This document shows, in pieces, positions 47,527-60,000 of a stretch of 60,000 nt of DNA. The number at the start of each line of letters is the position of its first letter. Within the stretch, counting starts at the first letter, position 1. The DNA is from Lingula anatina. Lineage: Eukaryota; Brachiopoda; Lingulata; Lingulida; Lingulidae. Below the pieces are notes generated by a model. It was given only the letters and a program-made list of their open reading frames with translations. It made no database searches and was not told the DNA's origin. The stretch spans positions 1,137,434 to 1,197,433 of the forward strand of contig NW_019775635.1 of assembly GCF_001039355.2 (NCBI RefSeq), given 5' to 3'. Position numbers and translations under genes: made by a program.

Positions 47527-50500
47527 TTACTGACAGGCACAGTCTTTAATAGAGAACAGAGTTCTTTGGCGGAGGTCGGACGCCGTGTAGGTGTGCTGAG
47601 AGTAGGAGCTTGCTGTACAAGACTTGTCTCTGTGCTGGAGGGACATAAGGCACTCCTTCACGTTGTCGGGGGACCTGAAATTGTAGAACCTTCATGTTAA
47701 GGCGTTCTTTAGACTTAGACAGATATCTTCTGTTATTTTTAGACAGATTTAGACAGATTTCTTCTGTTCTTATATGATCACTGTTAGAAACTATTTAAGC
47801 TGTTTTATGTTACGGCAGCTAAAAGTATCTTGTATATTAATTAACCAGGCACAGTGTTAACAGCGAAATAAAGAAAATAAATCGCGCTGTCATATAATCT
47901 TTTACCTCATAACACATCTAAAGGTGTTCGAATTCTCTCCACAACTCCCTACACACTTTCCGACGTCAAGCCTTCTTTCAATTTTCTTAATTTCAAACGT
48001 CTTATCATCTATTTTTGTGTCGTAAAAGGATTGGAAATGCTGAACTCTATAACATGGAGAAGCACACTGGCACTCTTCAATGACGCTTACGCACTCTGCA
48101 CCTGAACAGTTAAAAAACAAATTCCATTTGATTAATTTTTATCCTAAATGTAGTGAAGTGATGTATATCTGGTGTGTAAAGCGTAAATTATTGCCTTCAC
48201 TGATTTCTTTCTCTTTGAAAATATTCTCATTTTGTTCATGCCCCCTGCATTACTACTTTTTTCGTTTTTTTTATTTTTTTCCAGATTTTTTAAACATGAA
48301 ATTGCGCGTCCCACAAACGTCTGCAACATCATGAATAATACCCAACCTTTTGATGAGGTCACGGTAGTAAATCACTAATGTGCGATGGCGTTATTCATGC
48401 GAACAGAGTGCTAAACAACAGAAAACCCGATAAATAATCTCAGAAATATGAAGTCTGAACAATGCACAACACGCGGAAGTATTGAGTACAGGCCACGAGT
48501 GTCTTGTTTGTTTACGTGAGTCGCTTTCTAGGAGAGTTTGCCGTGTTTTCTTCCGCATTGCGCTGTTACAGAGGGCCGTCTAGGGACAAATTAGAACGAG
48601 TTATTAGTGCCCATTACACCTAGAACAAGAGGACGACGTGGTACGCTCATTTTCCCGCCGGCTGTTTACAAACACGCACAGCAGAAAACTCTGACGCACG
48701 GTGTCACATCGAAACCGCCTTCAATCTCATGAATTTTAGAAATTACAATTGTTAATGATCAAACTGATGCGCATAAACTGAGAGAATTTATGATCCGGGA
48801 GTGTCGCAGTGTCTGTTAAAAAGTCATTGTAGAAGGATGCTTCAAGGTTTATGCCGGCGTCTGCAAGTCTGGCGCTACTGCGTCTACCCTAGAGGGGAAA
48901 GGGTCCGTTTATATGTCTGGGAAAATTTAACTTTAAGGACTACTTTTTGTTTATAAAACAATGCGTGTTTTAATCATTTTTGGACGTTATGTTCTAAGTT
49001 AGCACTTGGCAGGTGTACCCCCCCCCCCATCACTAGTGCCAACGTGTCACAATCAAAACTTACCAAATTACTTACGACAAAACGAGAAGAGGTGGAAAGT
49101 TTTAAAAACCTTTATATTAAAACTGATAAAACTGAAGCACTGGAGAATCAACCTTAATAACACTGACAGGGGCAAGTTTTGTTCCAAGTTCAAGGTATGT
49201 AAAATTATTGTCACGGAAATCGCGTGACTCGAGATGCAACAAAACCCCCTTGGAGCGCAGATTCACCTTGGAGAGTGCAAATGTCAGATACTGCGCCTCT
49301 AATGTAACACGGGTACAATTTGGAGCTGTGGTAGATGCCTTTTGATGAGAATTTGGCGATCTGAGTCAAAGATGTTCAGCAATTTTTGAGACCACGGGGC
49401 CTTTTAAAACACCTTCAGAAACAGTCTGTGTTAATTTCCCTGAATGTTTAGGTGAAATATATGGAATAAACTTTACTAACATGCAAGTTTAGTTAACTAA
49501 TAAAAGTGAAACAACTATATAGTATTTGCGTTGCTGTTGTTTTGCATATTTTGTTATCTAAGCAACCCGTCACAAGAAATTTAAGCGACCCCCAATTTTG
49601 CAATGATAATGTTATCATATAAAGTAATAAACTTATTGGAAAATTCCAACAGTTATCACTTGTTTTATCAATTCTTCATCACAATTCAGTTAGTTGATTA
49701 TATCACGATAATTCGGCCGAATGGGCCATAAAAGTTGTATTTCAATTTGAATATTTGACAAAAATACAGTAACAGTGTTGTCAAAGATGGAGGTCATCTC
49801 ACCATTAGGGCCCGGCACTTGGATAGTTCTGTTCCTCAAAGGAGAGCAACTTCCATGACCTTCAAAACAAAGACAAGAAAGAAAATGACCAGCAAAAGAA
49901 GTTCCGATAATACGATACACTCTACCAGGACTACAGGTTCATTTTTCACTAGATATTCACTGGTATGTTTCTGGCTAATTCTTGACACAGTTCTCTCCTG
50001 TGACAAGATTTTTCGATATGGAATTAATTTCATCACTCAGTTGGCCTCTAGTAAAGAGTAGCAATAAGTTCTTTTCTTGAAGGTATTTAAGAAAGGTGAT
50101 TATTATTTAGATTTTTACTTTAACCGGATTAAAGCTATGTGTATCTATTACACCAAATGTAAATTATACTCTAAGGCCACATTCAGAATATTCGCCATAT
50201 TTGATCCTCGGACTAGTTAGTCCCCTATTCTGAATGGGGTTTAAAATGACTGGTATCCAAAATGATGTGGATAAAAACAGATTACATTATCCATATTGAG
50301 TTGGGGTGCCAACCTCCAATGTAATTAACGTGTAGCCAGTGAAAGTAAAATATATATGCTAAATATAGATCAACAAACATAAAAATATCTCTAAATTTGC
50401 GTGCGTTAGTGGCGTCACTGTCCGCTCCCCCCTGGTTACCTTGGTGACAATGTCCTTGGCACGCACCAACATCCACTTCTACCTCGTAAGGTGAATCAGG

Positions 50501-51750
50501 GAACAGGACCTGTGTCAGTGTCTGCCGTCCACAGCCAGTGCGCCTGGCCAGGCACGCGCATTCCTCAACAACCTCGAACTCTTTCTCCGGCCCGTACAGA
50601 CGCACTTGCTCTATCCTGGTTCTGTTGGGCCGACACGTGCCCCGGTGGGGACAGGGGGTATGGTCCGCCTGGAGGGGAACGCCACAGGATCAGAGGCAAC
50701 AGAATTGAGCACCTTATATCTTTTCGACTGTATGAGATCTATAGGGTGACATTGTGGGGGGACTTATCGACAGAAATATGGGCAATGTTTATATGCTGAT
50801 ATATTCTTACTTCACATTTTTAACGTTAATAGTAACTGAGAAAGTGTGTTGATGTCATGCAGTTATAGTTTGAACTTTCATATAGTGGTCTAAGTAACTT
50901 AAATCACGCAGTTCAGAACATGTTGATGTATAGCACCAAGTGTGTCATATAAATCATATGGACAGATGCTGGTACCGATCATTAGGGTTAATCATAAGCG
51001 GAAAATGATTGTCATTTTTTCTGTCATTAACAAACAATAAGGACTAATTTGACCTCTAATGGCTGATAGTTCGAGACACTTTGACCCCAGCTTGTGCTAT
51101 AATTTGAAAGTCCAATACCCGTAGAATAAAGTAGCTAATGTTGCACTTAATTAAGAGTAACCGTTTTTAATGACTCCAAGTCAAGTCTCCTACCTGTGCG
51201 TCTGTTGATCCGTCCTTGCACCCCTTCTTGCATTGTCCAATATCCAAAATGATGGGTCTTCGTCGAAGATCTAGAAATAAACATGAATAAGGAAATGTGT
51301 TCTACATTGTTTTGTGGAGAAGAAATAACGAAGTAGAGGATTGAACCATACAGACAGGTATTTTTACTTACATTACTACTTACCAAACCCTGCGATGATT
51401 ATCTTGCTCTCTCTGATACAGCAAGTAGTAGTGCTGTGCGCGTCTGTGTCACCTGGAGAACCTAAATAAAAAGACAGAATTCCTCTGAGTCAGTCTACAT
51501 GAACCAACCTTTAAATGATAACCTAAAGATGATTCCGATTTTACGTTGGCAGTGAAATTTTTGTGGTATTTTTGCGCAGCTTTATAGAACGCGCAACTCT
51601 GCGTTAAGGTCATATATAAAACTTTGCTCTTCATGTAGACAGACCAATAAAATGACAAAGAAGAAAAAACTGAATAACGCTACCTGTTGCAATAGAAAAA
51701 ACTATACAGCATACGAAGTAGATAACGCAGAAAAGCGATGCCATGGTCAT
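47527..51750 (-). CDS. pnhd: Pinhead-like secreted cysteine-rich protein, 283 aa
   Basis: Seven exons close in phase: 51750-51684, 51461-51384, 51270-51194, 50668-50440, 49859-49803, 48101-47906 and 47674-47527 (TAA). Residues 1-22 are a signal peptide (CVIYFVCCIVFSIA). The mature protein is Cys-rich and contains three related segments ending in a D-(I/V)-G-x-C-x-x-x-C signature: LDIGQCKKGC, VDVGACQGHC and LDVGKCVGSC. It also has CACLARRTGC and CQCASPC, and ends DCACQ. This arrangement and its place directly upstream of ADMP on the same strand identify it as pinhead, a secreted regulator that in Xenopus and Ciona acts in early dorsoventral and mesoderm patterning. A second ATG two codons in (51744) is equally possible as start. 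Another cystine-knot-like protein is the alternative, but the linkage makes pinhead much the best call. Confidence 0.78.
50174..50240. mobile_element. Short MITE-like copy in pinhead intron 4, related to 35834-36066
   Basis: GGCCACATTCAGAATA at the left and TATTCTGAATGGGG at the right are inverted. The interior TCGCCATATTTGATCCTCGGACTAGTTAG matches the other copy position by position with a few changes. It is about 67 bp and seems internally deleted. Confidence 0.7.
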
Positions 51751-54700
51751 CTCAATAAGAATCTCAATGGTCCTACGCGGTTTACAGTCCTACTTGTGGT
51801 AAAATTTTGGCAGTACTCGTGGGCCTAATAATACCTCAACATGGAGCCACTGTGACGGCAGCAAATCGTCAGATATGTCGCAAAACACATATGAGAGACT
51901 GGCTAAACTGACCCGGCGTACTAATTGCTGGTCAAATTCCTCAGGGCGACGTCGGGGATAGTGCGCACACCGATTTGCCCACCGCAGTTACCGCTGGCCA
52001 GTTTTAACGAAGAAGAAAAATTCAGAGCTGTGAGCGCATTCTCCAACGTGCACAATGACCAAAGAAGAAAAGCCAAAGACCGTTATTTCATATACATGTA
52101 ATTTCAATATTTTGAGGAAAATAGCTGGAAGTGAGAGGCTTCTTTGCTCAGTGTGAAGGGCTTGTCCGCCTGAATGGGTAAAAGGAGTGACAGTATTCGA
52201 TTGAATTGATAGAATAAAAAGCCACGGGGTCAGCCATCGCCCCACGATCATTATAAGTCAACGCGGCAGAAAAATCGGGGTCCGGGCACAAAGGGCGCAT
52301 CTGATCAGACCGACTTCGCGCACCTTGGAAGAAAAGGTATTCAATCAGTCGTATCAGATTCCAATTACATCTCTATGTCAAAAGTAAATAATCCTCAGAC
52401 AAACAGTTATAAGAACGCCTTCATCCACACCGAGAACACAATGGAAAAAGTTGTAATTATCAAGGTGATCTCTGCTATTTGAAACTCTCTCTCAATGTCC
52501 TCTGCGGCGATATAGTGGCGGGGTAATGAGGCGGCCACCTTTGCCCCGACTTTTGTCGTGCTTCCTTACGTGTCATGCATTTACCAGAGAATAGAACACC
52601 GGGCTCTCTGTTGCCTTTGACGCTGTTAGATCCATTAGGGGGTTAAAGAAAAAGGCAATTAGCAAGAAATTTTGAAATGCATTCAGATTTGTCATCCACG
52701 GGAGTCCGGTCCTCTGTTAGTTTTGTGGGTGTTAATTCCAGCCGTGCAAAGAAAGGCGCTATTAGCGAGATAACTAGAAATGCAAATATGACTATGCCTT
52801 TCTTTCCCCAAAACGAAATGGAGAAAATGTATTCAAAGTGTCTACCTTGCACATTGTATGATATCGGAAGTGAAGTGCTTTTGATTTCCTTATCAAATCG
52901 ACCTTTCCTGGCGTTGTGAATGCCGCTATTAGTGGAAGAACCCAAATTGTAAGTCAATTCAGTATTGCGCAGTTCTTTTTCCAAGCCAGTCAATCGCGTG
53001 TTTTCCTAAACATAATGTACGGATCATCGAGTGCTTTGGCTCTTGAAGTTGAACTGACTTTTTAGGTTTATACATGAGAATCCACTATTTATTTCGCTGT
53101 TTTTACGAGGTTCTCGAATGCATGGTACCTGACCCGCCTTGAACCCAATTATGCATCGATTAGGAGTTGGTTTTTCACATCGCTACCAAATTGTCCCGAT
53201 ATGTAAGTACTGCGGTGGCATTGTGCCGCAAATCGCCGCAAGGAAAAAGTACGAAAATCCAGGTTAAACGTATTAACTATACATACAACAGAGCCGGGTA
53301 GAAAATGAGTTTTGCCCAGGACTTTACAAACTCTCATATGGGAAAATCCTAAACAGTAATAACAATGTTTTTTTTTATCTTATTAAACTGATTCTTTATG
53401 TCATTATTTATTTCGTCAGATGTTCTCGTGAGCAGTTACGTGCAAGGAGAGATGGTACAACGATTTTCAATTTACGACTATCACTGATCTTAATTCTGCG
53501 CAGGGATGGACCGGGTAGCGTATCTTGTCAAACCATTTTTCTCTAAGTCGAAATACACTGATGTCTAAATAACAACATATTCTACCGAGGAAGCATAGAG
53601 TACGTTATTTAACTTCACGTGGCTGGCCCCACTCGGTGTAGTCGTGACGGGGGACGGGTATTCACAATGACCGCGCTTGGCTGGTTCACCTGTAGGGAGA
53701 ACCCACGCCCATTTAAGTGGTTTCATTGAGAATCAGTATGGCATTTTCCGCCGTTACGATATACATGGAAACGATTGTGATGGTGTCACTCTCATTGTAC
53801 CAACTTCGATGGCAGACTGACACCTATGTAAACTATTCACTGTGAAAAAATGTCTCTGACCCTGCCCGGCGTTTCTAAATGCAAAGTGTACATAGCTTAT
53901 TTCACTGTTTTCATGTTCTCGGCTCTAAGTTTGTTGTTCTTAAGGCAGTTGTGTTGTTATGTGTGTAAACAGGCAGGTAGAAGAGCGAGGTGAAAGCCTG
54001 TTGACGCCGCGGGCTCGTGGTGTAGGGTAACTGTCAGTCAGCGCTCACCTTTGTGGTAAGATGTGGCTAGGTGGAAAGAAGAAGAAAAGAAACGGCTGAC
54101 AGGTACGGGAGCAGCGGAAGTGGCACAGATTGTGAGAAAGCACAGAGACAAGGAGGTTTTACGAGTCATTTTAGCGCTACGAGCTGGCGTTTGAGACCTT
54201 CTTATCTCTCGTAATATAGGACGTTAATGGCCGAGGACGTATAATGGGTCTGTACCTTCGAGTTAAATTACAAAGTTTTACGTGGAGTCTCTCTCTCTCG
54301 GTTCACTGTCTGCGGGTGACATGCCGCGACAGCCTGCAGGGGATTTCACTGGGATAAAAGGAGTCGGGAAATTACAAAGCATCCAGAATTACTCAAAATT
54401 ATCAATAAACGTCCACTTCCTTTACAAGGCCGTGATTATGTCAATTCGAAATAAAAAACTATTTTGTCAATAAGTATCAAGTCTGTCATTATTTTTTGTC
54501 TGGTTCTCCCCCACAGGTGCGAAGAAAACAAAACTTGTAAAGGCACAGCCGAGCTGCAGCTCAGTTCAGATTGCGTCAGTTGAGATGACAGGATTGTGTT
54601 GGGATGTACCTGCTCTCTCCCGTCCAGCCTATTATCACATTCTGGTTAAATATGAGCCTTACGTTATATCATATTGGAAAATATAATTTTAGCGGCGTTA

Positions 54701-55433
54701 AAACCCCAAATTGAAATATTAAAACCAATATTGCATAAGACAAAAGATTTCTGATAAAGTTTTTGGAAAAAGCAATAAGCATCAAGGAATCGCAGTGATG
54801 TCTTTTTTCATTTTTTAAAATCATAAAACAACGATGTTATTCCACTAAACCAGGCCATGAAAAAAATCAAAGGCAACCAAAAATATTTTGCATCACGATG
54901 CCGAGGCATGCAATCCGTCAAGCCCATCTGATCACCGACTTTGTTCTCCACCAGTCGTGTTCTTAATAAGAAAAGCATACAAGGCTATGTCGGCACTAAG
55001 AACGCCTAAAATATTTCAAACTATGAAAATCGTCACCCCCCTTTAAACTTACTAAAGATCCTTTGACTTTATGAATTTGTCGTCACTGATACCGTGAAAT
55101 GCCAGAGCCATTCCAGAGAAGACGCAGTTGAACACTGTGCCCCCTGCGTTACTCGCCTCCAAAATCAATTCTAATTCCCGGCTACCCGTGTTATCACGCT
55201 AGGACGCCATTCCGACCTGGAGAAAAACGCCACACTGTAATCAACATTTAATCAACTGGTTATGAATAATACAATATTGACGACAGCGTTTCTTAATGAT
55301 ATTTGTTACCTGTAGCGGCGTCCCAAAGGGCTCGTTCAAGGAGAAGTACGGTATCTGCGCACGCAATGAGCGAAAACAAGAAAATTTCCTTGAAACCAAA
55401 TTAACGACAAGGTTTACTAGAACACACAGAAGA
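51751..55433. promoter_or_regulatory. Divergent intergenic region between pinhead and the polycystin-1-like gene
   Basis: About 3.7 kb separates the outward-pointing starts of pinhead (-) and the polycystin-1-like gene (+). I see no exon chain. Given that pinhead and ADMP are developmental genes, upstream enhancers are plausible here. The only specific motif I would note is CCATTTAAGTGG near 53710, an NK-homeodomain-like TTAAGTGG. Open frames in this region are short and unrecognised. Confidence 0.5.
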
Positions 55434-58400
55434 ATGGGCACACTATGGACAGCACTGCTCTTACTTGGGCTCATCAGCAGCAGTATATCTGAAGGTACTG
55501 TCCGCTTTCTTTATATAATTTTCTCAATGTAAAAAAACGCGTTACAATGGCCGTGTATTATTAACTGCTGCAATGGATTAAAATGTGGGTCACTTCGAAC
55601 TCGTCTATTTAACAGTTTATCAATCTATTAACTTAGTGCATGATTTTCTCATAATCTTCTGCACTAAACATTTGTTCACGCATTTCAAAGAAGGAAATCA
55701 ATCACGTTTTAAAGAAATAGAAGCAAAAGAGAGCAGTAAGATACATTTTAAAAGAGCACTTCCAAATATTCAACTGGCATTACGTTGAACCTTTCACGAC
55801 GTTTATACAGTTGTCAGCAAGCATTTCTAACTTTGATTGATAGGATATAAGATTAAGATTAATTATCTTATAATGATTATTTTAAATATTTTTTACAACG
55901 TAATTTTCCCCGATTCTTTAGTTGTAAATAAGCATTGACTCATACCGTAAGGGAACATTGAAAAGATTAATCTTGACGGTCGATTTCAACACACGTTTCT
56001 CCAACATTAAATACTTGTTATGTCTAAATGCTTTATTGGTCAGGGACTGCCTATACCTACAACAGGTAGTTGATAATATTTATTTTAGAACATTAATAAA
56101 CTTCATGTAGGAATTGAGAATTAAATGAAGATGGCTTGATACAAACGAGGTTTAAATATAACACAGGGTGGAGACAGAATAAAATAAACAAGAAAGTATG
56201 CAGGAAAAATATCTACGAGAATCCATGAGAAAACGCCTCACACATGAAAGGAAAAAACGCAAAAGAAAACATAAAATGAAGAGAGATATAAGCGATATTG
56301 ATGGTTAGAGGGCACCAAATATACCCAAGAAGGAAGTAACAAGTCTATACCAAGATGTATTTCCATTCATGATATTGTGTTTACTATTTTCAGTACTTTT
56401 TGACGCAGACGACAAAAATGGAACCGTAAGTAATCAAGTCCACGACCTGGGCAGTACGCCGCATGTCTGCAGAGGAAATTTAGCAAAATGTGACGAAGGA
56501 ATGACACTAGCCGTTAGTCTGCGCCCTTCAAGACAGCCGCCAAAACACAAATACACATATTTCATATCCAACGGTGGTCAGACGGCAGCCTCTGAAGGTT
56601 TTTATATCAGGCAGAACTATGGGAAGGAATTCGAAGTTGGGGTGGCAAAGCAAGGCACCCTGTGGACCGTCAGATTTGGTCTGGACGCCAGGAAGTGGAC
56701 AACGGTCACCCTCGTCTGGAACCTAGAACGCGGTCTCACCGTCTTTGTTGACGGGTTTCTGGTTCAAGAAAACCGTGCTGGCGTCTCAAGACTCCATATT
56801 CCCTACACCATTGACCCGTTCCCAAGACTTCTCGTGGGTAAAGCCAATGATGAAGTGAGTTCAGCAGAGATGTTTGACGGCAATGTCCGCACCGTCCGTC
56901 ACTGGTCGTACATTCTGACCATAGAGGAGCTCCAGAATATCGGTTAGTGACATACGTATACCCACAAAACACACGAAATGATATTTCATCCCAATCACAG
57001 CAAGCACAGAACGTTTTATAACGTAACCTTATCATTACTATTACGTCTTTTGGTAAATTAAACGTTATTGTAACGCTATAATAACATTCTGTTCTTGTTA
57101 TGATGTTACGTTCATAATGCATATTTGCATATGGTTAAATGTTCAAAGCCTCTGCTGCCTTATCTTGCAACACTTCGTAAAGAACGGTAACCTAAAACGA
57201 TCATACATGAAAACTTTGGTAGATGGCGGGAAGGAAAAGGGTCAAGTCAACAACCCCCTTCCCCCTTGAAACGCACGCAACAACATTTGCGTTATTTATT
57301 CGTTAAAACAATCATAAAAAAATTAAAGGAGACAAACAATCAACAAATATATTGATTTATCGTATTAAGTATGTATTCAATACCTGGTAGCGTGATTAGA
57401 CTACCTGTGGTTCACAAATGAATGGGCCATAACGATAATTAAATTGAGGCGAACCCCATGGTAACCAACATCCTCATGGTAACCAGGTGCAAAGGGAATA
57501 CCCTGGCTTAGAGCCACTTAGAAATGTCTCTTGTGTTTTTTAATGCAAAAGGGAATCAATATGGAGTCAAACAGTCAATGCACAAACAAAAACTTCGGTT
57601 TACTTATCTTAGCCAATAATTAACACAAATTTTAATTGGTTTAAATAAAAAATAATTTTAATCTAAACTTAAATCAGTCTGTGATTGCTATATTTCTGTA
57701 TTCTGCTTTTATATCTAGATGTCATGCAGATCATTTGCTTCTACTTTCAGATGACACCAATTTGTTCCGTCTTGGCTGTTTGGCTTCCGTTGCTGTGGAA
57801 ACAACGGACGTCACGGAGTTTCAGCACCCCGTCATGGCCTGTCGTCAACACTGTCACGCGTCAGGCAGAAAAGTGGCGCTTCTTAAAGACAACAAACTTT
57901 GCGGCTGCTTTGATACTCCGGAGGACGTGCGAGATCTCCAGGCAACCTGCGACCCATCCTTAGGATCATGGGAGGTCTTTACCGTCAGTCACGTGACCGA
58001 CACAATGTCCGAGGTCACAGTGCAGGTCAAGAAGGAGACTTTCTCGCAGAAACCTTACACGTTACCAGGAGAAGAAGTCCTTCTTCGGATCACATCCGAC
58101 GCCGACGAAGATGTGTGGTATATTGTTGACTTCAAAGATGGCGTCACTGTCGAAACAACCAAACCAGATGTCAGTCACTCGTGGAAAAATCCGGGCACTT
58201 ACAGCGTCAACGTCACAGTGTTGGGAAGAACAGTGGCAGGAACCGCAACAGTCGACGTGGAAATCCAGTTCGTGGACGAAGGCGAGAGACCGGAGGTGGT
58301 GGACATCGTAGCATACGAGGAGTCAACTGCTTCACGGTATATTCGACACCAACTGACCTCAATTGGACGTGCACCGATGACATGCACAATGGATTTCGGC

Positions 58401-60000
58401 GACGAATCACCCCTGTTTGAAGTCACCTTCAATGAATTCATCGGCAGCCATGATGTGTATCACAACTATTCTCTGCCTGGTCTTTATCGAACCTCTGCAA
58501 CGTGCAAGAACAAGTTCGGAGAGCGAAGTACGTCTGAAATAATCCGTGCTCGTAATTGGTACTTTGACCACACGTTGATGTCCACTGGAGACAAGGTGGT
58601 CTTTCCTTTCACTGCCGTGGACTCTCTTCAATCAAACGTTCATGTTCTCGTCAACGAAAAAGCTGTCCCGTACCAGGTCCAGAATTCGTCCCTGTTGGTC
58701 GACGGGGAAGTATTCAATAAACCAGGAGGGCGCTTCTTGACCGTGACGTATGACCACGTGATGTTTCTGAAACACATTCTGGACGTTCAAGAAGAGATTG
58801 GTAACGTGACAATTGCAGCTGACAAGTACCATACAGTCATAAATGACACGATTGAGTTCACCTTCACCTTTGGCCGGGGCGATCCAATCCACGTCCTTAT
58901 CGACTACGGAGATGGTTTTGAGGAAGAATTATACATCCAAAGCGCGGAGCGACCCGTTCGCGTTACGAAAACACACAGTTACACTGACTTGGGACTGTAC
59001 CACGTGAAGGTGGAGGCGGCTAACGACGTGCACTACGTATCAGTATACAAGGTGGTGACTGTGGAGCGGCCACTCTCGTACGCCGAGTTCTACGCCTCCA
59101 ATGTCACCCACCCATACGATGCTGTTAACTTCACCGTGGTGGCAGACAGAGGGATGCCGTCTATCCCGTTAACGTGTATCTTCTATTACCAAGACGGGGA
59201 GAAAGAATTCGTGCATGGTGTCACAGTTACTGACGATGGCGAGCCCTTTGTTCACTTCAGAAGATATGCAGATTTTGGTATTTATAATGTGAAAGTAGTT
59301 GTGTCCAATAACATAAGCTCTATTGACTTATACCACCTCATCCAGGTTGGTGACAACTTGACATGGGTGGACCTCACGACCAGGACGGAGCGCGTGCGGG
59401 TGCGTGAAGACACCGCTGACGTCCAGATCTACTGTCCAACGGGGTCTGCTGTCACCTATACCGTAGATTTCGGTGACGGGAATATAATGGTTGTGTTACC
59501 ACACGACATCGCCACTACAACACCAGAGACGTATTACACCACGACCCCTCAGGCTCCCAGTCTTGCCACAGATTCTTTTATAACCAGCAACGATACACTT
59601 AACGCTATAGAGCTGTCCAAGACTCCACTTGACAACGTTACTTTAGTAGAAGACGACCTGCTTGCCACTCGCAAAAGAAGGGCCGTCAACTCAACCGACT
59701 GGAGTGAATCAAAGAACGGTACATGGCAACAGGCCCCCTTTAACCACAGGATGATCGCTCTGGAGTCTCTGGCAGCCGTGGAGGTAGGAAGCGGCGACAT
59801 GGAAGGCAGTGGGGATGTGTTAGTGCCAACCAGACCAAACAAAGCCCTTCCAACGACAGAGGGCGCCTTGTCTACACAGCCTAACTTGTATTATGACGGG
59901 TTCAGAGTGCCAGAGGACGGTCAGATCGCTTCACCACAGGACTACTCTAGGTCTGAAGATGGCCGAACCGTACACGTTTACCACAAATATATGAAGGAGG
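55434..60000 (+). CDS. Polycystin-1-like protein, N-terminal part (LamG-like, WSC, PKD domains)
   Basis: Exons 55434-55494, 56394-56942 and 57751 to beyond the right edge join in frame with no stop, giving about 950 residues. Residues 1-19 are a signal peptide (LWTALLLLGLISSSIS). Exon 2 encodes a concanavalin/laminin-G-like domain with SLRPSRQP, WTTVTLVWNLERGLTVFVDG and RLLVGKANDE. Exon 3 opens with a WSC domain (about residues 208-263; LGCLASVAVE, MACRQHCHASG, LCGCFDTPEDV). PKD-type beta-sandwich repeats follow, with FGDE near 417, YGDG near 588 and FGDG near 776. WSC plus PKD repeats is the layout of polycystin-1 ectodomains, which act as large cell-surface receptors in cilia and epithelia. 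The last PKD repeat seems interrupted by a long Thr-rich insert with a basic RKRR site and SGD motifs. The transmembrane part, REJ and GPS would be off the window, so exact subfamily is open. Confidence 0.82.

Noticed and set aside
58199-59842. Minus-strand frames of 65-97 codons in the right part
   Set aside because: Antisense shadows of the long open polycystin-1-like exon.
1-60000. CRISPR arrays, bacterial operons, ribosome binding sites, rRNA genes or integrated viral genes
   Set aside because: None seen; the spliced gene structure and poly(A) signals are those of an animal nuclear genome, and the tandem repeats found are microsatellites or minisatellites without spacer structure.

Overview
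This is nuclear genomic DNA of an invertebrate animal. It is AT-rich, with short spliced exons bounded by GT...AG, long introns, microsatellites, Tc1/MITE-type transposons and poly(A) signals. An ADMP-type BMP ligand beside a pinhead-type gene, plus a polycystin-1-like gene, points to a lophotrochozoan (mollusc, annelid or brachiopod) or an invertebrate deuterostome. The sequence alone does not settle which. Gene models were built by hand by joining exons and checking that the reading phase closes; seven complete models close without a frame break.

Layout. (1) 1-3.3 kb: no confident gene. (2) 3.3-11.5 kb, + strand: two tandem paralogues of an unnamed family, each with a coiled coil followed by a C-terminal domain carrying the motif SRLGTDVDQ. 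The first is cut by the left side of what can be seen and has a decayed Tc1-like transposon in its last intron; the second is complete (547 aa) and has a GC-AG intron. (3) 12.2-34.4 kb: a housekeeping block in divergent and convergent pairs: BRAT1 (-, 819 aa) head to head with UQCRC2 (+, 429 aa), whose 3' end faces METTL14 (-, 452 aa), which is head to head with CHCHD1/mS37 (+, 122 aa). (4) 34.4-39.4 kb: intergenic DNA with a MITE-like repeat. (5) 39.4-51.8 kb, - strand: a developmental pair, pinhead (283 aa) upstream of ADMP (450 aa), in tandem. (6) 51.8-55.4 kb: intergenic, presumably regulatory. (7) 55.4 kb to the right edge, + strand: the N-terminal part of a polycystin-1-like protein (signal peptide, LamG-like domain, WSC, PKD domains), which continues beyond the window.

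How the genes relate. BRAT1 (Integrator partner), METTL14 (m6A writer), UQCRC2 (complex III) and CHCHD1 (mitoribosome) are unrelated in pathway but share short divergent promoters. ADMP and pinhead are both secreted regulators of dorsoventral signalling, and their linkage is the best example of conserved microsynteny here.

Most notable structural observations: a 51-bp tandem repeat that multiplies the 3' splice site of UQCRC2 exon 8; a foldback element in ADMP whose 14-bp target duplication copied the exon 4 splice donor; a tandem SRLGTD-family pair; conservation of the BRAT1 C-terminal Cys-Tyr tail; and several MITE families, each with two copies in the window.
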